From the IMG/VR virus record IMGVR_UViG_3300028569_000108, positions 1 through 32,137 of that record: a DNA stretch of 32,137 bases; one strand, 5' to 3'. Below are positions 18,879-27,594 of the stretch, one piece after another. Every line of letters starts with the position of its first letter. Within the stretch, counting starts at the first letter, position 1. The translations under genes and the position numbers were made by a program. This DNA comes from a virus. The notes beneath the pieces are model-generated. The model was not told where the DNA came from and searched no databases. It worked only from the letters and a program-made list of their open reading frames with translations.

Positions 18879-19809
18879 AAGAAATGTTGAGATATTATTA
18901 GAAAATGGAATCCATTTTACCACGATATCAAAAATGAAACCAAACCAAATAAGAATCCTGGTTGAAAAATTTGAAACTAAGGAACAAGCACAAATCACAA
19001 AAAAAATAGTTAATCAAGCACAAATTAATTCAACAGGTGAAGTTGCAACAACTGGTCCTGCTACAGTAACAAAAAGTGGTACACAAACGATTGTAACATC
19101 ACCAGAACCAATTATTGGTGCGACTTCTGGCGAAGTAACCGAAAAATTTCAATCAAAAGCACAACAAGGATTCTTTTGGGCAAAATGTAATACAAGTAAA
19201 GGTGTTAAGAAAAAGAAATGGTGTGAATTAGCTAAAGAATTTTCAGATAGTACGTCTAAAAAACAATATAAAGATATGCCAGAAAAAACAACTAAAAAAA
19301 GAACTGAAGAAGATTACGAAAAATATCTAGAGGAACAAATATTTGGTATGATTGAAAAACACATTGAGCCAAGTATGACAAAAGGTGAGTTACTAAGAAC
19401 AATTCAAGAAAAGGTTGATAAGTCAGAAAATTTTATGTTGAAACAACCAAAGAAAAATACTATGTTTCAAAAGAATGGTAAAATGAATTTACCAATTGGG
19501 AGATTAACAAGTATATCTAAGGAAATGAAAGAAGACACAAAAGAAAAGGAGAAAACTAAAACAAAACCAGGAACTAAAACACCAACAAGAAAAAATCCTT
19601 TTAAAGACCCTAATCCAGGTGTTGAGGAACAACCAAAAGCAAACACAAGGGAAAAAGAAAGAACAAAGGAAAGGGAAAAAACTAAAACACCAACAAGAAG
19701 AAAAGGTAACCCTTTTAAAGATCCAAATCCAGGTGTCCAAGAACAACCAAAAGCTGAAGAACAAAAAAATGACTTTATGTCAGCAATAGAATCAATTTTA
19801 AATAAATAA
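18868..19809 (+). CDS. Unknown Lys/Thr-rich protein with duplicated C-terminal segment (313 aa)
   Basis: The N-terminal part is helical (VEILLENGIHFTTISKMKPNQIRILVEKF). A central block around 92-140, KFQSKAQQGFFWAKC followed by KKKKWCELAKEFSDSTSKKQYKDMP, resembles a short motif found in other phage proteins (SKAQQ-F-A-) and may be a small zinc or DNA-binding fold. The last third is low complexity and carries two copies of PTR-(N/G)PFKDPNPGV-EQPKA. Function unknown. It starts within the end of the previous gene and is followed three nucleotides later by the next one. Confidence 0.6.
   Translation: MKTKRNVEILLENGIHFTTISKMKPNQIRILVEKFETKEQAQITKKIVNQAQINSTGEVATTGPATVTKSGTQTIVTSPEPIIGATSGEVTEKFQSKAQQGFFWAKCNTSKGVKKKKWCELAKEFSDSTSKKQYKDMPEKTTKKRTEEDYEKYLEEQIFGMIEKHIEPSMTKGELLRTIQEKVDKSENFMLKQPKKNTMFQKNGKMNLPIGRLTSISKEMKEDTKEKEKTKTKPGTKTPTRKNPFKDPNPGVEEQPKANTREKERTKEREKTKTPTRRKGNPFKDPNPGVQEQPKAEEQKNDFMSAIESILNK
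19574..19754 (+). repeat. Duplicated coding segment
   Basis: Two ~65-75-nt copies encode KTPTR...NPFKDPNPGV and end EQPKA, separated by a Lys/Glu/Arg-rich linker, in frame within the gene at 18868. Confidence 0.75.
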
Positions 19810-19812
19810 AAA

Positions 19813-21189
19813 ATGGGAAATAGAGAATTAGAAAGACTTGTAAGAAAGATAGTAAAGGAAGCGCCTGTTGATTACGGTGATTATCCAGAAAGAATGCACC
19901 CAAGGACTCAACAAAGAATTGAGGATCCAGAAGGTATCTACGCAAAAAATAGAGCTTTTAGAGGTGGTGTTTCAGATGTTGAAAAAATTGCTGGTAAAAG
20001 ATTTAAAGAAGTTGTTGATTATGTGAAAAGGTATTTTGGTACTGAACAAAATATCACAAATCCACAAGTTAAAATGGCAATACAAATGGCACAAATGCAA
20101 GCTGTTAGACAGGCTATGCAACTTGAGCCTAGGTATAAAGAACAATTAAGAGATTTGGCAGTTGAGATTGCCGCAAAAGAAGAAGGTTGGTTACCTTATT
20201 CTGATAATATGGAACAAGCAATTGAAAAAGGCCTAGTTGTTAAGAAAAGAAAAGATGGTGGTGTTATATATGAATTTGATTTTGTTAATATGTTAACATT
20301 TTTGGGTGAACAAGCAATTGACCCAGGAATTTTTAAAATGAAACCACAAAAAGAACAAAAACTTCCGTTACCTCCAAATTTTTCATTTGATATTGACGAA
20401 CTAACGCCAGAAGAACAAAAACAATTAGAAATTGAAAAGAGAAATGTAATTAACGCAATTATAATGGGTAAAGGAAAACGTGGTCAGTTTGCTTACCAAA
20501 TGTATAAAGATAGATTAGATGCTATTAATCCAGGATTATATCCACTTTATAATAAAATTATGGGTGCAAACGATTTAATGTATTTTACCGATGAAGATTT
20601 AATTGAAGCACTTGGTGGAAATGCTGCTGGTGCTGCAGGTAAAAAACAAGAAAGTAACGATGACGACGACGACGACCAAGGAGGTGAAGAAGAAGATGGA
20701 AATGATACGTATTACGCAAACGGATTAATATTCCCAATCTTACTTCACGAATTATTCAAATCATTTTCAATGATACAATCAAGAGCGCAATGGAAAGATA
20801 TGGACCCAGAAATGGCAACACAAGTAATTGGTCAAACAGATACAATGGTTAATGAACCAATGAACTTCCGTGTTGGTGGTGAGCTTGTAAGAAAATTAAG
20901 AACATTACTTCCAGATGAATTAACTCTAGATAACGAAGGTAAAAAATACATTCCTTTCTTTGAGCAACTACTTTATAGTATTCCAGCAGAAGAATTTTTA
21001 AAAAATGTAATCGCAAATGTTATTTCAGATAATTCATCAGATAATGAAAAAGTAAAGAAAAAGTTTAATGAGTTATTACAACAAGCAAAAGCTAACTACA
21101 AAAAATATAAAGAAGATGATGACGATGATGATGACTATGACGACGATGATGACGATGGTGATGACATCTTAACAAAACTAGGTTTATAA
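19813..21189 (+). CDS. Unknown structural-block protein with basic N-terminal helix (458 aa)
   Basis: The N-terminus RELERLVRKIVKE followed by AP is a basic amphipathic helix ending in Glu-Ala, similar to the one at 3315 and compatible with a prohead-protease site. Residues ~60-270 are helical and may be globular. An Asp-rich spacer (about 279-300) divides it from a second folded part (NGLIFPILLHELFKSFSMIQSRAQW to about 425), and the tail is a long Asp run before ILTKLGL. No family recognised. A strong terminator follows, separating this operon from the terminase. Confidence 0.6.
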   Translation: MGNRELERLVRKIVKEAPVDYGDYPERMHPRTQQRIEDPEGIYAKNRAFRGGVSDVEKIAGKRFKEVVDYVKRYFGTEQNITNPQVKMAIQMAQMQAVRQAMQLEPRYKEQLRDLAVEIAAKEEGWLPYSDNMEQAIEKGLVVKKRKDGGVIYEFDFVNMLTFLGEQAIDPGIFKMKPQKEQKLPLPPNFSFDIDELTPEEQKQLEIEKRNVINAIIMGKGKRGQFAYQMYKDRLDAINPGLYPLYNKIMGANDLMYFTDEDLIEALGGNAAGAAGKKQESNDDDDDDQGGEEEDGNDTYYANGLIFPILLHELFKSFSMIQSRAQWKDMDPEMATQVIGQTDTMVNEPMNFRVGGELVRKLRTLLPDELTLDNEGKKYIPFFEQLLYSIPAEEFLKNVIANVISDNSSDNEKVKKKFNELLQQAKANYKKYKEDDDDDDDYDDDDDDGDDILTKLGL

Positions 21190-21210
21190 AAAAATAATAT
21201 ATTATCAAAC

Positions 21211-21243
21211 AAAACCCCCTTTATGAAAATAACTGGGGGTTTT
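21211..21243 (+). terminator. Intrinsic terminator
   Basis: AAAACCCCC (21211-21219) pairs with GGGGGTTTT (21235-21243), 15-nt loop. The downstream late-type motif starts three nucleotides later. Confidence 0.85.
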
Positions 21244-21245
21244 GA

Positions 21246-21253
21246 TATTTATA
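21246..21253 (+). promoter_or_regulatory. Late-type motif TATTTATA
   Basis: Thirteen nucleotides before the ATG of the terminase gene. Confidence 0.6.
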
Positions 21254-21266
21254 TTAAAATATCTTT

Positions 21267-23039
21267 ATGAGTTTATCAAAAGAACAAATAATGCTTGAGT
21301 ATGTAAGGTGTATGAAAGATACCTCATACGCCTTAAGAACATATCTACAAACATATGATAACACAGTGTCAAAATACGTACCTTTGGAGTTGTTTCCAGA
21401 TCAGGTGTCACTACTTACCGATTATGAAGATTATGAAGAAAATATTGCATTAAAGTATCGTCAAGCTGGAGTTTCTACTGTAACGGCAGCGTGGATATCA
21501 AAAAGACTTGTTTTTGCAAAAAAAGAAAGACCAGAAAAAATCCTAATTATTGCCAACAAACTTGATACATCAATGGAAATGGCAAACAAAATTAGGGCTT
21601 TCGTAGATCAATGGCCTAAATGGGTTGGGACTGGATTTTCTGCCGATAAAAATTCACAAAGACATTATAAATTAACAAATGGTTGTGAAGTAAAAGCGGT
21701 TGCAACATCACGAGATGCTCTTAGAGGTTATACACCAACGATTCTTGTCTTTGATGAGGCCGCGTTTATCGAAGCTGATGGTGATTTCTGGGCTGCTTGT
21801 ATGGCATCACTTTCTACTGGTGGTAAAGTTATCGTTGTATCAACACCAAATGGTTATGACCCAATTTATTACGAAATTTACAATCAAGCAACAAAGGGAA
21901 TGAATAACTTTAAAATTTCTGAAATGTTTTGGTGGAAAGACCCAAGATACTCAAAAGAACTCTATTTGGTTCCAACTGACGATATGGTTGATTATCTTTT
22001 AAATAAAGATGAGAAAGACCATTCTAAAAATATCTCATTTGCTGATAGTGACCCATATGACAGAGACTATATAACAATTAAGGAATATTTTGCTAAAGGT
22101 TATAAACCATGTTCTCCTTGGTATGAGAAAATGGTTAAAAAATTGAAGTATGATAAGAGAAAGATTAACCAAGAGCTTAACTGTGAATTTCTTGGTTCTG
22201 GTGATAACGTATTTGAATCAAAACAATTAGAATATATAAAAGAAAGTACAATACAGGATGCGTCAACTAAATTAATGGGGAATTCTTTATGGATGTGGAA
22301 GGAACCAGAGCAAGGACATAAATATATTATGGGTGTTGACGTTTCTCGTGGTGATAGTGAAGACTTTTCATCTATTCAAATAATTGATTTTGATGAAAGA
22401 GAACAAGTTTTAGAATATGTGGGAAAAATACCCCCAGACGCTTTAGCTGAAATAGCCTTTAAATGGGGATTAATGTATAATGCGTTTTGTGTTGTTGATA
22501 TCACCGGCGGTATGGGGATTACAACGGTTAGAAAAATGCAAGAACTTGGATATAAAAATTTATATATAGATGGTGTTGATTCCACAAATATTTGGTCTTA
22601 TAACCCAAAAAATCAAGATAAAATTCCTGGAATAAATTTTAATAATAAAAGAGTTCAAATAGTTGCGGCTTTTGAAGAATATGTTAGACATAAATTTAAG
22701 ATTAAGAGTGTTCGGTTATATAACGAGATGAATACTTTTGTTTATGTAAACGGAAGACCAGACCATCAAAGAGGTCAACACGATGACCTTATTATGGGTA
22801 TATCAATGGCAATTTATGTTGGTGAATCATCATTTTCAAAACTTGAAAAGGTTGTTGAGTCAACAAAAATAATGATAGACTCCTGGACTGTTGCAAACAA
22901 TGATTCTGTCGGTAAGCAAATTCATTTTGACCCAATGATACCAAATGGTAATATGATTAATGAAAGAATGAAAATGAATTCCGGACCATCAAAAGATGAT
23001 TATATGAAATACGGTTGGTTATTTGGTGGTAAAAGATAA
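21267..23039 (+). CDS. terL: Terminase large subunit, T4 gp17-like (590 aa)
   Basis: This is the ATP-driven DNA-packaging motor and headful nuclease. The ATPase half has a deviant Walker A, KYRQAGVST (63-71), in which the usual GK(S/T) lysine is replaced by Val and a Lys lies further upstream. Walker B is ILVFDEAAF (159-167) and the coupling motif is VVSTPNG (190-196). The linker has the typical INQELNCEFLGSGDNVF. The RuvC-like nuclease half has its three acidic residues: D358 in MGVDVSRGD, D411 in VVDITGG and D507 in QHDDLIMGI. Length matches T4 gp17 (610). It heads the head-gene block and has a late-type motif 13 nt upstream. Confidence 0.95.
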   Translation: MSLSKEQIMLEYVRCMKDTSYALRTYLQTYDNTVSKYVPLELFPDQVSLLTDYEDYEENIALKYRQAGVSTVTAAWISKRLVFAKKERPEKILIIANKLDTSMEMANKIRAFVDQWPKWVGTGFSADKNSQRHYKLTNGCEVKAVATSRDALRGYTPTILVFDEAAFIEADGDFWAACMASLSTGGKVIVVSTPNGYDPIYYEIYNQATKGMNNFKISEMFWWKDPRYSKELYLVPTDDMVDYLLNKDEKDHSKNISFADSDPYDRDYITIKEYFAKGYKPCSPWYEKMVKKLKYDKRKINQELNCEFLGSGDNVFESKQLEYIKESTIQDASTKLMGNSLWMWKEPEQGHKYIMGVDVSRGDSEDFSSIQIIDFDEREQVLEYVGKIPPDALAEIAFKWGLMYNAFCVVDITGGMGITTVRKMQELGYKNLYIDGVDSTNIWSYNPKNQDKIPGINFNNKRVQIVAAFEEYVRHKFKIKSVRLYNEMNTFVYVNGRPDHQRGQHDDLIMGISMAIYVGESSFSKLEKVVESTKIMIDSWTVANNDSVGKQIHFDPMIPNGNMINERMKMNSGPSKDDYMKYGWLFGGKR

Positions 23040-23047
23040 TTATTATT

Positions 23048-23332
23048 ATGGGTTTAGATAGAAGAAAAACTTCAGGTAGAATATTTGGTGGGGCTAATTT
23101 AGTAGTACCTGACCAACCAATATATTCGGTAAAAAATTTTCCACCAACTTTTCAATATAAAATAGGGACCCCAAAAGATACTTTTAGGGAAATACCACAA
23201 CCAACACCTACGCCAACACCGAGTCCTACACCACCCACACCAAGTCCAATACCAATAGTTGAGACTTTTTATATTCTAACTGAAATACAAGATTCAATAC
23301 TAACAGAAAGTGGTGAAAACATTATATACTAA
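23048..23332 (+). CDS. Small Pro/Thr-rich protein (94 aa)
   Basis: It starts eight nucleotides after the terminase stop. The N-terminal half (MGLDRRKTSGRIFGGANLV) could fold; the middle is a Pro-Thr-Pro-Ser run (about 50-70), then a short hydrophobic, acidic end (ETFYILTEIQDSILTES). Not recognised. The place between terminase and portal is that of small neck or tail proteins in T4-like phages, but no sequence evidence supports one. Confidence 0.55.
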   Translation: MGLDRRKTSGRIFGGANLVVPDQPIYSVKNFPPTFQYKIGTPKDTFREIPQPTPTPTPSPTPPTPSPIPIVETFYILTEIQDSILTESGENIIY

Positions 23333-23336
23333 TGAA

Positions 23337-23344
23337 TATTTATA
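23337..23344 (+). promoter_or_regulatory. Late-type motif TATTTATA
   Basis: Twenty-eight nucleotides before the ATG of the portal gene. Confidence 0.55.
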
Positions 23345-23372
23345 TTTGATAATTATAAATTAAACTTCTATT

Positions 23373-25160
23373 ATGGAACAAAATACAAATCAACTTACAG
23401 TTTGGCAAAGACTTAATAAAGCATTTGGCCCTAATTCATTATTAGGTCAAGATGTGCCAACACATAAGTTTAGTAAACAAGACCTGTTAAAAACAAGAGA
23501 TAAAAATGAATTTGAGAAGGAAAAACTCCAAGCTCAACAAACACTATATTTATCAAATCAATGGCAAAAAATAGAAAGTAACCTATATACTCAGGCAATT
23601 TATTATGAACCAACAAGACTAGCGGCATTTTACGATTACGAATCTATGGAGTTTACACCAGAGATTTCAACAGCACTTGATATATACGCCGAAGAATCTA
23701 CAACCCCAAATGAAGACGGACATATTTTACAAATATATTCTGAATCAAAAAGAATAAAAGGAATTCTTGCAGATTTATTTAATAACACATTAGATATTAA
23801 CACAAACTTACAAATGTGGATTAGAAACACTTGTAAGTATGGTGATAATTTTGTTTATCTAAAATTAGACCCAGAAAAAGGAATTATTGGTGGTGTACAA
23901 TTACCAAACATTGAGATTGAAAGATTAGAAAGAGGGATGACACCAAAGACGGCAAATTCTGAAAATAACCCAGCTGAAAAAGGTTTAAGGTTCAACTGGA
24001 AAGAAAAGAATATGGCTTTTAGCACTTTTGAAATCGCACACTTTAGATTACTTGGTGATGATAGAAAACTTCCTTATGGTACATCAATGCTTGAAAAAGC
24101 AAGAAGGATTTGGAAACAACTTGTATTAGCCGAAGATGCGATGTTAATTTATCGTACATCTAGAGCACCAGAAAGAAGGGTTTTTAAAGTATTTGTTGGA
24201 AATATGGATGATAAAGATGTTGAACCATATGTACAACGTGTTGCCAACAAATTTAAAAGAGATCAAGTTGTTGACCATAAAACAGGTAATGTTGATTTAA
24301 GGTTTAACCAAATGGCTGTTGACCAAGATTATTTTATTCCAGTAAGAGATGCAACACAAACAATGCCAATTGAAACATTACCAGGTGGAACAAATCTATC
24401 TGAAATTGCGGATATTGAATACATACAAAAGAAATTAGTTACGGCTCTAAGAATACCAAAAGCTTACTTAGGTTTTGAAGAAGTTGTTGGTGATGGTAAA
24501 AACTTATCATTACTTGATATTCGTTTTGCAAGAACAATTAATAGAATACAAAAAAATATTTTATCAGAATTAAATAAAGTTGCAATAATTCATTTATTTC
24601 TATTAGGTTTTGAAGATGAATTACAAAACTTTACATTAGGGTTAAATAATCCATCAAAACAAGCAGACCTTTTAATGGTTGATGTGTGGAAAGAAAAAGT
24701 AACACTATACAAAGATATGGTTACAGAAATCCCAAATACATTAGCACCAACATCTGCTACTTGGGCTAAAAAACACATTTTTGGTTTTTCAGATGAAGAT
24801 ATTAAATTGGATGCTCAAAGACAAAGAATGGAAAGAGCTGTTGCCGCAGAACTTGCAAATACCGCAACAATTATTACACATACTGGATTATTTGATAATA
24901 TCGATAAATTATATAAAACTGTAAGTGGAACAACTGAAGGTGGAGAAGCTGCCGGAGGCGCACCACCAGGAGGAGGACCACCACCACCACCAGGAGGAGG
25001 ACCACCACCGCCACCAGGAGGAGATGATTTAGGTGGATTGCCAGAAAGTAGAGCTAAACTAGAAAACCTATTATTAGAATCAAATGATGATGATTTTATA
25101 ATAAAAAATAGTTCTCTTGGTGATATCGAAAATGAATTATTAAAAATACTTAAAGATTGA
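23373..25160 (+). CDS. gp20: Portal protein, T4 gp20-like (595 aa)
   Basis: The dodecameric portal initiates head assembly and is the DNA channel. Recognisable segments: YEPTRLAAFYDYESMEFTPE, then STALDIYAEES (about 71-108), LQMWIRNTCKYGDNFVYLKLDPEKGI (141-166), the clip/stem region FRLLGDDRKLPYGTSMLEKARRIWKQL (about 226-252), RTSRAPERRVFKVFVGNM (261-278), and KLVTALRIPKAYLGFEEVVGDGKNLSLLDIRFARTI (about 355-390). These match the T4-type portal layout. The C-terminal tail adds a Gly/Pro run (about 525-550) and a helical end. It is in T4 gene order after the terminase. Confidence 0.92.
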   Translation: MEQNTNQLTVWQRLNKAFGPNSLLGQDVPTHKFSKQDLLKTRDKNEFEKEKLQAQQTLYLSNQWQKIESNLYTQAIYYEPTRLAAFYDYESMEFTPEISTALDIYAEESTTPNEDGHILQIYSESKRIKGILADLFNNTLDINTNLQMWIRNTCKYGDNFVYLKLDPEKGIIGGVQLPNIEIERLERGMTPKTANSENNPAEKGLRFNWKEKNMAFSTFEIAHFRLLGDDRKLPYGTSMLEKARRIWKQLVLAEDAMLIYRTSRAPERRVFKVFVGNMDDKDVEPYVQRVANKFKRDQVVDHKTGNVDLRFNQMAVDQDYFIPVRDATQTMPIETLPGGTNLSEIADIEYIQKKLVTALRIPKAYLGFEEVVGDGKNLSLLDIRFARTINRIQKNILSELNKVAIIHLFLLGFEDELQNFTLGLNNPSKQADLLMVDVWKEKVTLYKDMVTEIPNTLAPTSATWAKKHIFGFSDEDIKLDAQRQRMERAVAAELANTATIITHTGLFDNIDKLYKTVSGTTEGGEAAGGAPPGGGPPPPPGGGPPPPPGGDDLGGLPESRAKLENLLLESNDDDFIIKNSSLGDIENELLKILKD

Positions 25161-25162
25161 TA

Positions 25163-25170
25163 TATTTATA
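25163..25170 (+). promoter_or_regulatory. Late-type motif TATTTATA
   Basis: Thirteen nucleotides before the ATG at 25184, three after the portal stop. Confidence 0.6.
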
Positions 25171-25183
25171 ATTAAAAATAATT

Positions 25184-25900
25184 ATGAAATTTGGTTTAAT
25201 AAAAAGTAAAATTGAAAAATTACTTACAGAGTCATACAAGAAAAATTCTTTTAAAGACACATTATTTGTTTTTAAAGAATTAGTGTTAGAAAATAAAAAC
25301 ATTAGTAAACTTTATTATTTGTATGATGAGTTATCAAGTAACAAGGGATTAAACGAATCTATCGCTTCGGAATTAATAAACCAATCAATAGTTTTATATG
25401 AGAATACAATTAATAAAATTTCTAAAAAAAATTTAGAAGAATTAAATTTGTGGGTTGGTCATATTAAATCTAATAATAACTATGAAAATATAGATAATTT
25501 GTTTTCAACAAGTGTTTTAACTTTAGAAAACAAAATTAAAAGTAAAAAAATTATTCTTGAAAATTTAAAAAATAGTCCAGAACAAACTGAAACCGTAAAA
25601 AAATTACCGGTAGAAAAATTGGTAAATGTTGCAAATAAAACATTGAGCAATTTTATCAATTCATTAAATGAAGAAAGTAAAAAAACTTTAACAAAGATTT
25701 TATCTGAGGATGAAAACAAATTAAAGTTAAAATATGAACTTATAAAAGAAGATGTTCTTGATAAATTAGAAGATATCAAAAAAAATGAAACGGATTCTGA
25801 TGTTCTTAAAACAATTGATGAAACATTAAATAGACTACAGAATGAAAACTTTGATAGAATTTCGTTTTTTAAACTACAAGAACTAAATAGAAGTATTTAA
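25184..25900 (+). CDS. Unknown helical protein between portal and protease (238 aa)
   Basis: Almost entirely alpha-helical and Lys/Glu/Asn rich, with coiled-coil-like stretches (KFGLIKSKIEKLLTES, EDVLDKLEDIKKNETDSD). In T4 the small prohead-core genes 67 and 68 lie here, between the portal and protease genes, so a prohead-core role is plausible by position. No sequence similarity to those can be claimed. The stop codon overlaps the stop of the minus-strand bS21 gene by three nucleotides. Its transcript probably ends at the hairpin inside that gene (25941-25969). Confidence 0.6.
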   Translation: MKFGLIKSKIEKLLTESYKKNSFKDTLFVFKELVLENKNISKLYYLYDELSSNKGLNESIASELINQSIVLYENTINKISKKNLEELNLWVGHIKSNNNYENIDNLFSTSVLTLENKIKSKKIILENLKNSPEQTETVKKLPVEKLVNVANKTLSNFINSLNEESKKTLTKILSEDENKLKLKYELIKEDVLDKLEDIKKNETDSDVLKTIDETLNRLQNENFDRISFFKLQELNRSI

Positions 25901-26082
25901 TCTATATTTTTTAGTCTTTGTATGTAAATAGCTTTTTGTAAAGTCTGTCTTCTTTCGACAGACTTTTTTGTAAATTCTTTTCTATTATTAAGATGGGAAT
26001 TTTGTCTGGTTCTTATTACCTTACTTTTTAATTCTTTTAGGGCTCTTTCGATGTCGTTTTTTTTTACTTGTACTATTAACAT
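25897..26082 (-). CDS. rpsU: Ribosomal protein bS21 homologue (61 aa)
   Basis: Full-length bS21 by pattern: MLIVQVKKNDIERALKELK, then the basic helix with RTRQNSHLNNRKEFTKKSVERR, then QKAIYIQRLK. In Flavobacteria bS21 ends much like this (QKA-YIQ-LK). bS21 sits on the 30S platform near the 3' end of 16S rRNA. In Bacteroidota it takes part in sequestering the anti-Shine-Dalgarno sequence, so a phage version could replace the host protein and alter start-site choice. The gene is opposite to the surrounding late genes and has a host-type TAATTTTG element 30 nt upstream, not a late-type motif, implying earlier expression. No Shine-Dalgarno is visible. A plus-strand terminator lies within it. Confidence 0.9.
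   Translation of the reverse strand: MLIVQVKKNDIERALKELKSKVIRTRQNSHLNNRKEFTKKSVERRQTLQKAIYIQRLKNID
25941..25969 (+). terminator. Plus-strand terminator embedded in the bS21 gene
   Basis: AAGTCTGTC (25941-25949) pairs with GACAGACTT (25957-25965), a perfect 9-bp stem with a 7-nt loop, and the T-run extends to 25969. It ends plus-strand transcripts from the portal side and at the same time forms codons of bS21 on the minus strand. Confidence 0.75.
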
Positions 26083-26112
26083 AAATGATTTTATTATATT
26101 TGATATATATTA

Positions 26113-26143
26113 CAAAATTATGTAAATTTTACTAAAATAAACA
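26113..26143 (-). promoter_or_regulatory. Host-type promoter of bS21
   Basis: On the minus strand TAATTTTG (26120-26113) matches TAnnTTTG, with a weak TGTT at the -33 position about 19 nt upstream. The start codon is 30 nt downstream. Confidence 0.55.
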
Positions 26144-26164
26144 TTGAGACTATGTAAAATTTTT

Positions 26165-26632
26165 ATGAAAAAGGGAAAAACCTCAAAAATTAATGGATTT
26201 CGAACATCCAAAGTAAGTTATGGAACAGTAGATTCCAAAGAATTCAAATCACTTTATTTGAATATCCAAACCTGGGTAGAACCAAAAAAAGAAGCAGAAA
26301 ACTGGACAAGAGTTGTTCTGAATATGAATAGAAGTGTTAAACACTCTGTTTTTAACAACATAAACAAAGAACTTTTTGACGATAAATTTATTGTAGATTT
26401 AGATTTAAGAACAAGTGGATTACAAATGAAAAAAAAATCTTTTATGAATTTAGAAATAAATTTATATTTAACACAAGAAATTGACTTCAAATCAGTGAAA
26501 TTAAAAAAATATCTAAAAAATATCACCAAAGAAATTTATTCAGACGTATTTAACAAGAATGATTATTTTAAGTTTTATCTAACAAAAAATGGAAATACCA
26601 AACCTTTAAAAGTAAAAACCGAAAAAGTTTAA
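26165..26632 (+). CDS. Unknown head-region protein (155 aa)
   Basis: The start is the ATG at 26165 (MKKGKTSKINGFRTSKVSYG); an in-frame TTG seven codons earlier is less likely. The protein is basic, with NIQTWVEPKKEAENWTRVVLNMNRSVKHSVF and a run of probable strands (KFIVDLDLRTSGLQ, SFMNLEINLYL). Similar small basic proteins are seen between portal and protease genes in T4-like phages, but I cannot give a family name. The late-type motif of the protease gene begins on the base after its stop. Confidence 0.55.
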   Translation: MKKGKTSKINGFRTSKVSYGTVDSKEFKSLYLNIQTWVEPKKEAENWTRVVLNMNRSVKHSVFNNINKELFDDKFIVDLDLRTSGLQMKKKSFMNLEINLYLTQEIDFKSVKLKKYLKNITKEIYSDVFNKNDYFKFYLTKNGNTKPLKVKTEKV

Positions 26633-26640
26633 TATTTATA
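26633..26640 (+). promoter_or_regulatory. Late-type motif TATTTATA
   Basis: Thirteen nucleotides before the ATG of the prohead protease gene. Confidence 0.6.
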
Positions 26641-26653
26641 ATAAAATTTAAAT

Positions 26654-27370
26654 ATGAAAATTTTAGGACCAAATGAAACTGGTAAAGGAATCCTTATCGA
26701 ATATGATGCGGGATATATAAATCCAAAATCACAAAATAACCATTACATTATGGAATCTCAAAACTTTTTGGATTATTCAAAACCATTTGAGTTCTATGCT
26801 GTATTGCAGAAATATGATACACCAAATAGAAATGGTAGAGTTTATCCAGAAAAGATATTAAAAAGAGAAGCTGAGAACTATAAAAAGATGATTGAAAAGG
26901 GAGCATCCCTTTCAGAACTTAACCACCCGGAATCTTCTTTAATTGATCTTGATAGGGTATCACATATGATTACCGAAGTATGGTGGGACGGACCGGTATT
27001 ATTGGGTAAATTAAAATTACTTACAAGTCCAGGTTTTCACGAAAGAGGTGTTTGTTCAACAAAAGGAGATTTGGCCGCAAATTATCTTAGACAAGGTGTA
27101 ACGCTTGGTATTTCTTCTAGAGGTGTTGGGTCACTTAAAAAAGTTGGAGAACAAAATGAAGTACAAGATGATTTTGAATTAATTTGTTTTGACTTAGTAT
27201 CTTCACCATCAACACCTGGTGCTTATTTATTTTTAGATAAAAATGATAGACATAAGTTTGATGAAAATTTAGAAGAAGAAAAAAGAATGACCGTAGAAAG
27301 AAATGTTGGTGAATCTGGTAACAAATCTCTTGACTTAATGAAAAGATTATCCGATTATTTGGGTAAATAA
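26654..27370 (+). CDS. gp21: Prohead core protease, T4 gp21-like (238 aa)
   Basis: This serine protease matures the prohead by cutting scaffold and capsid proteins after Glu. Conserved blocks: FYAVLQKYDTPNRNGRVYPEKIL (48-70), SELNHPESS (87-95) with catalytic H91, and LGISSRGVGS (151-160) with the serine pair S154/S155. VWWDGPVLLGKLKLLTSPG (109-127) and FDLVSSPSTPGAYL (about 178-191) are also typical. Length is close to T4 gp21 (212). The order protease, small protein, scaffold, capsid protein is that of T4. The small gene eight nucleotides downstream is co-transcribed. Confidence 0.92.
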   Translation: MKILGPNETGKGILIEYDAGYINPKSQNNHYIMESQNFLDYSKPFEFYAVLQKYDTPNRNGRVYPEKILKREAENYKKMIEKGASLSELNHPESSLIDLDRVSHMITEVWWDGPVLLGKLKLLTSPGFHERGVCSTKGDLAANYLRQGVTLGISSRGVGSLKKVGEQNEVQDDFELICFDLVSSPSTPGAYLFLDKNDRHKFDENLEEEKRMTVERNVGESGNKSLDLMKRLSDYLGK

Positions 27371-27378
27371 AAAAAATT

Positions 27379-27594
27379 ATGGAACAAGGAGAAAAATATT
27401 TTGTAGCAAAGATTACATCAGATTTGTTAGATTCAGAATCTGGTAGAGTAAAAAAAGTAAAAGAAGAAAAATTAGTTTTAGGGTACACACCAACGGATGT
27501 TGAGGCAAAAGTGACCAAAATCTATGAAAACTACACAATGGACTGGAGGATTACATCAATTACCGAAAGTAAAATTGATGAGGTTATAGAATAA
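27379..27594 (+). CDS. DUF4494-like small protein (71 aa)
   Basis: KYFVAKITSDLLDSESGRVKKVKEEKLVLGYTPTDVEAKVTKIY resembles the DUF4494 pattern known from Bacteroidota proteins: a strand, an Arg/Lys-rich turn with K(V)xE, then Y(x)PTDVEAKV leading to a helix. WRITSI forms the last strand. The function is unknown. It lies between the protease and the scaffold. The family occurs in Bacteroidota, which supports the host inference. A terminator follows. Confidence 0.55.
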   Translation: MEQGEKYFVAKITSDLLDSESGRVKKVKEEKLVLGYTPTDVEAKVTKIYENYTMDWRITSITESKIDEVIE

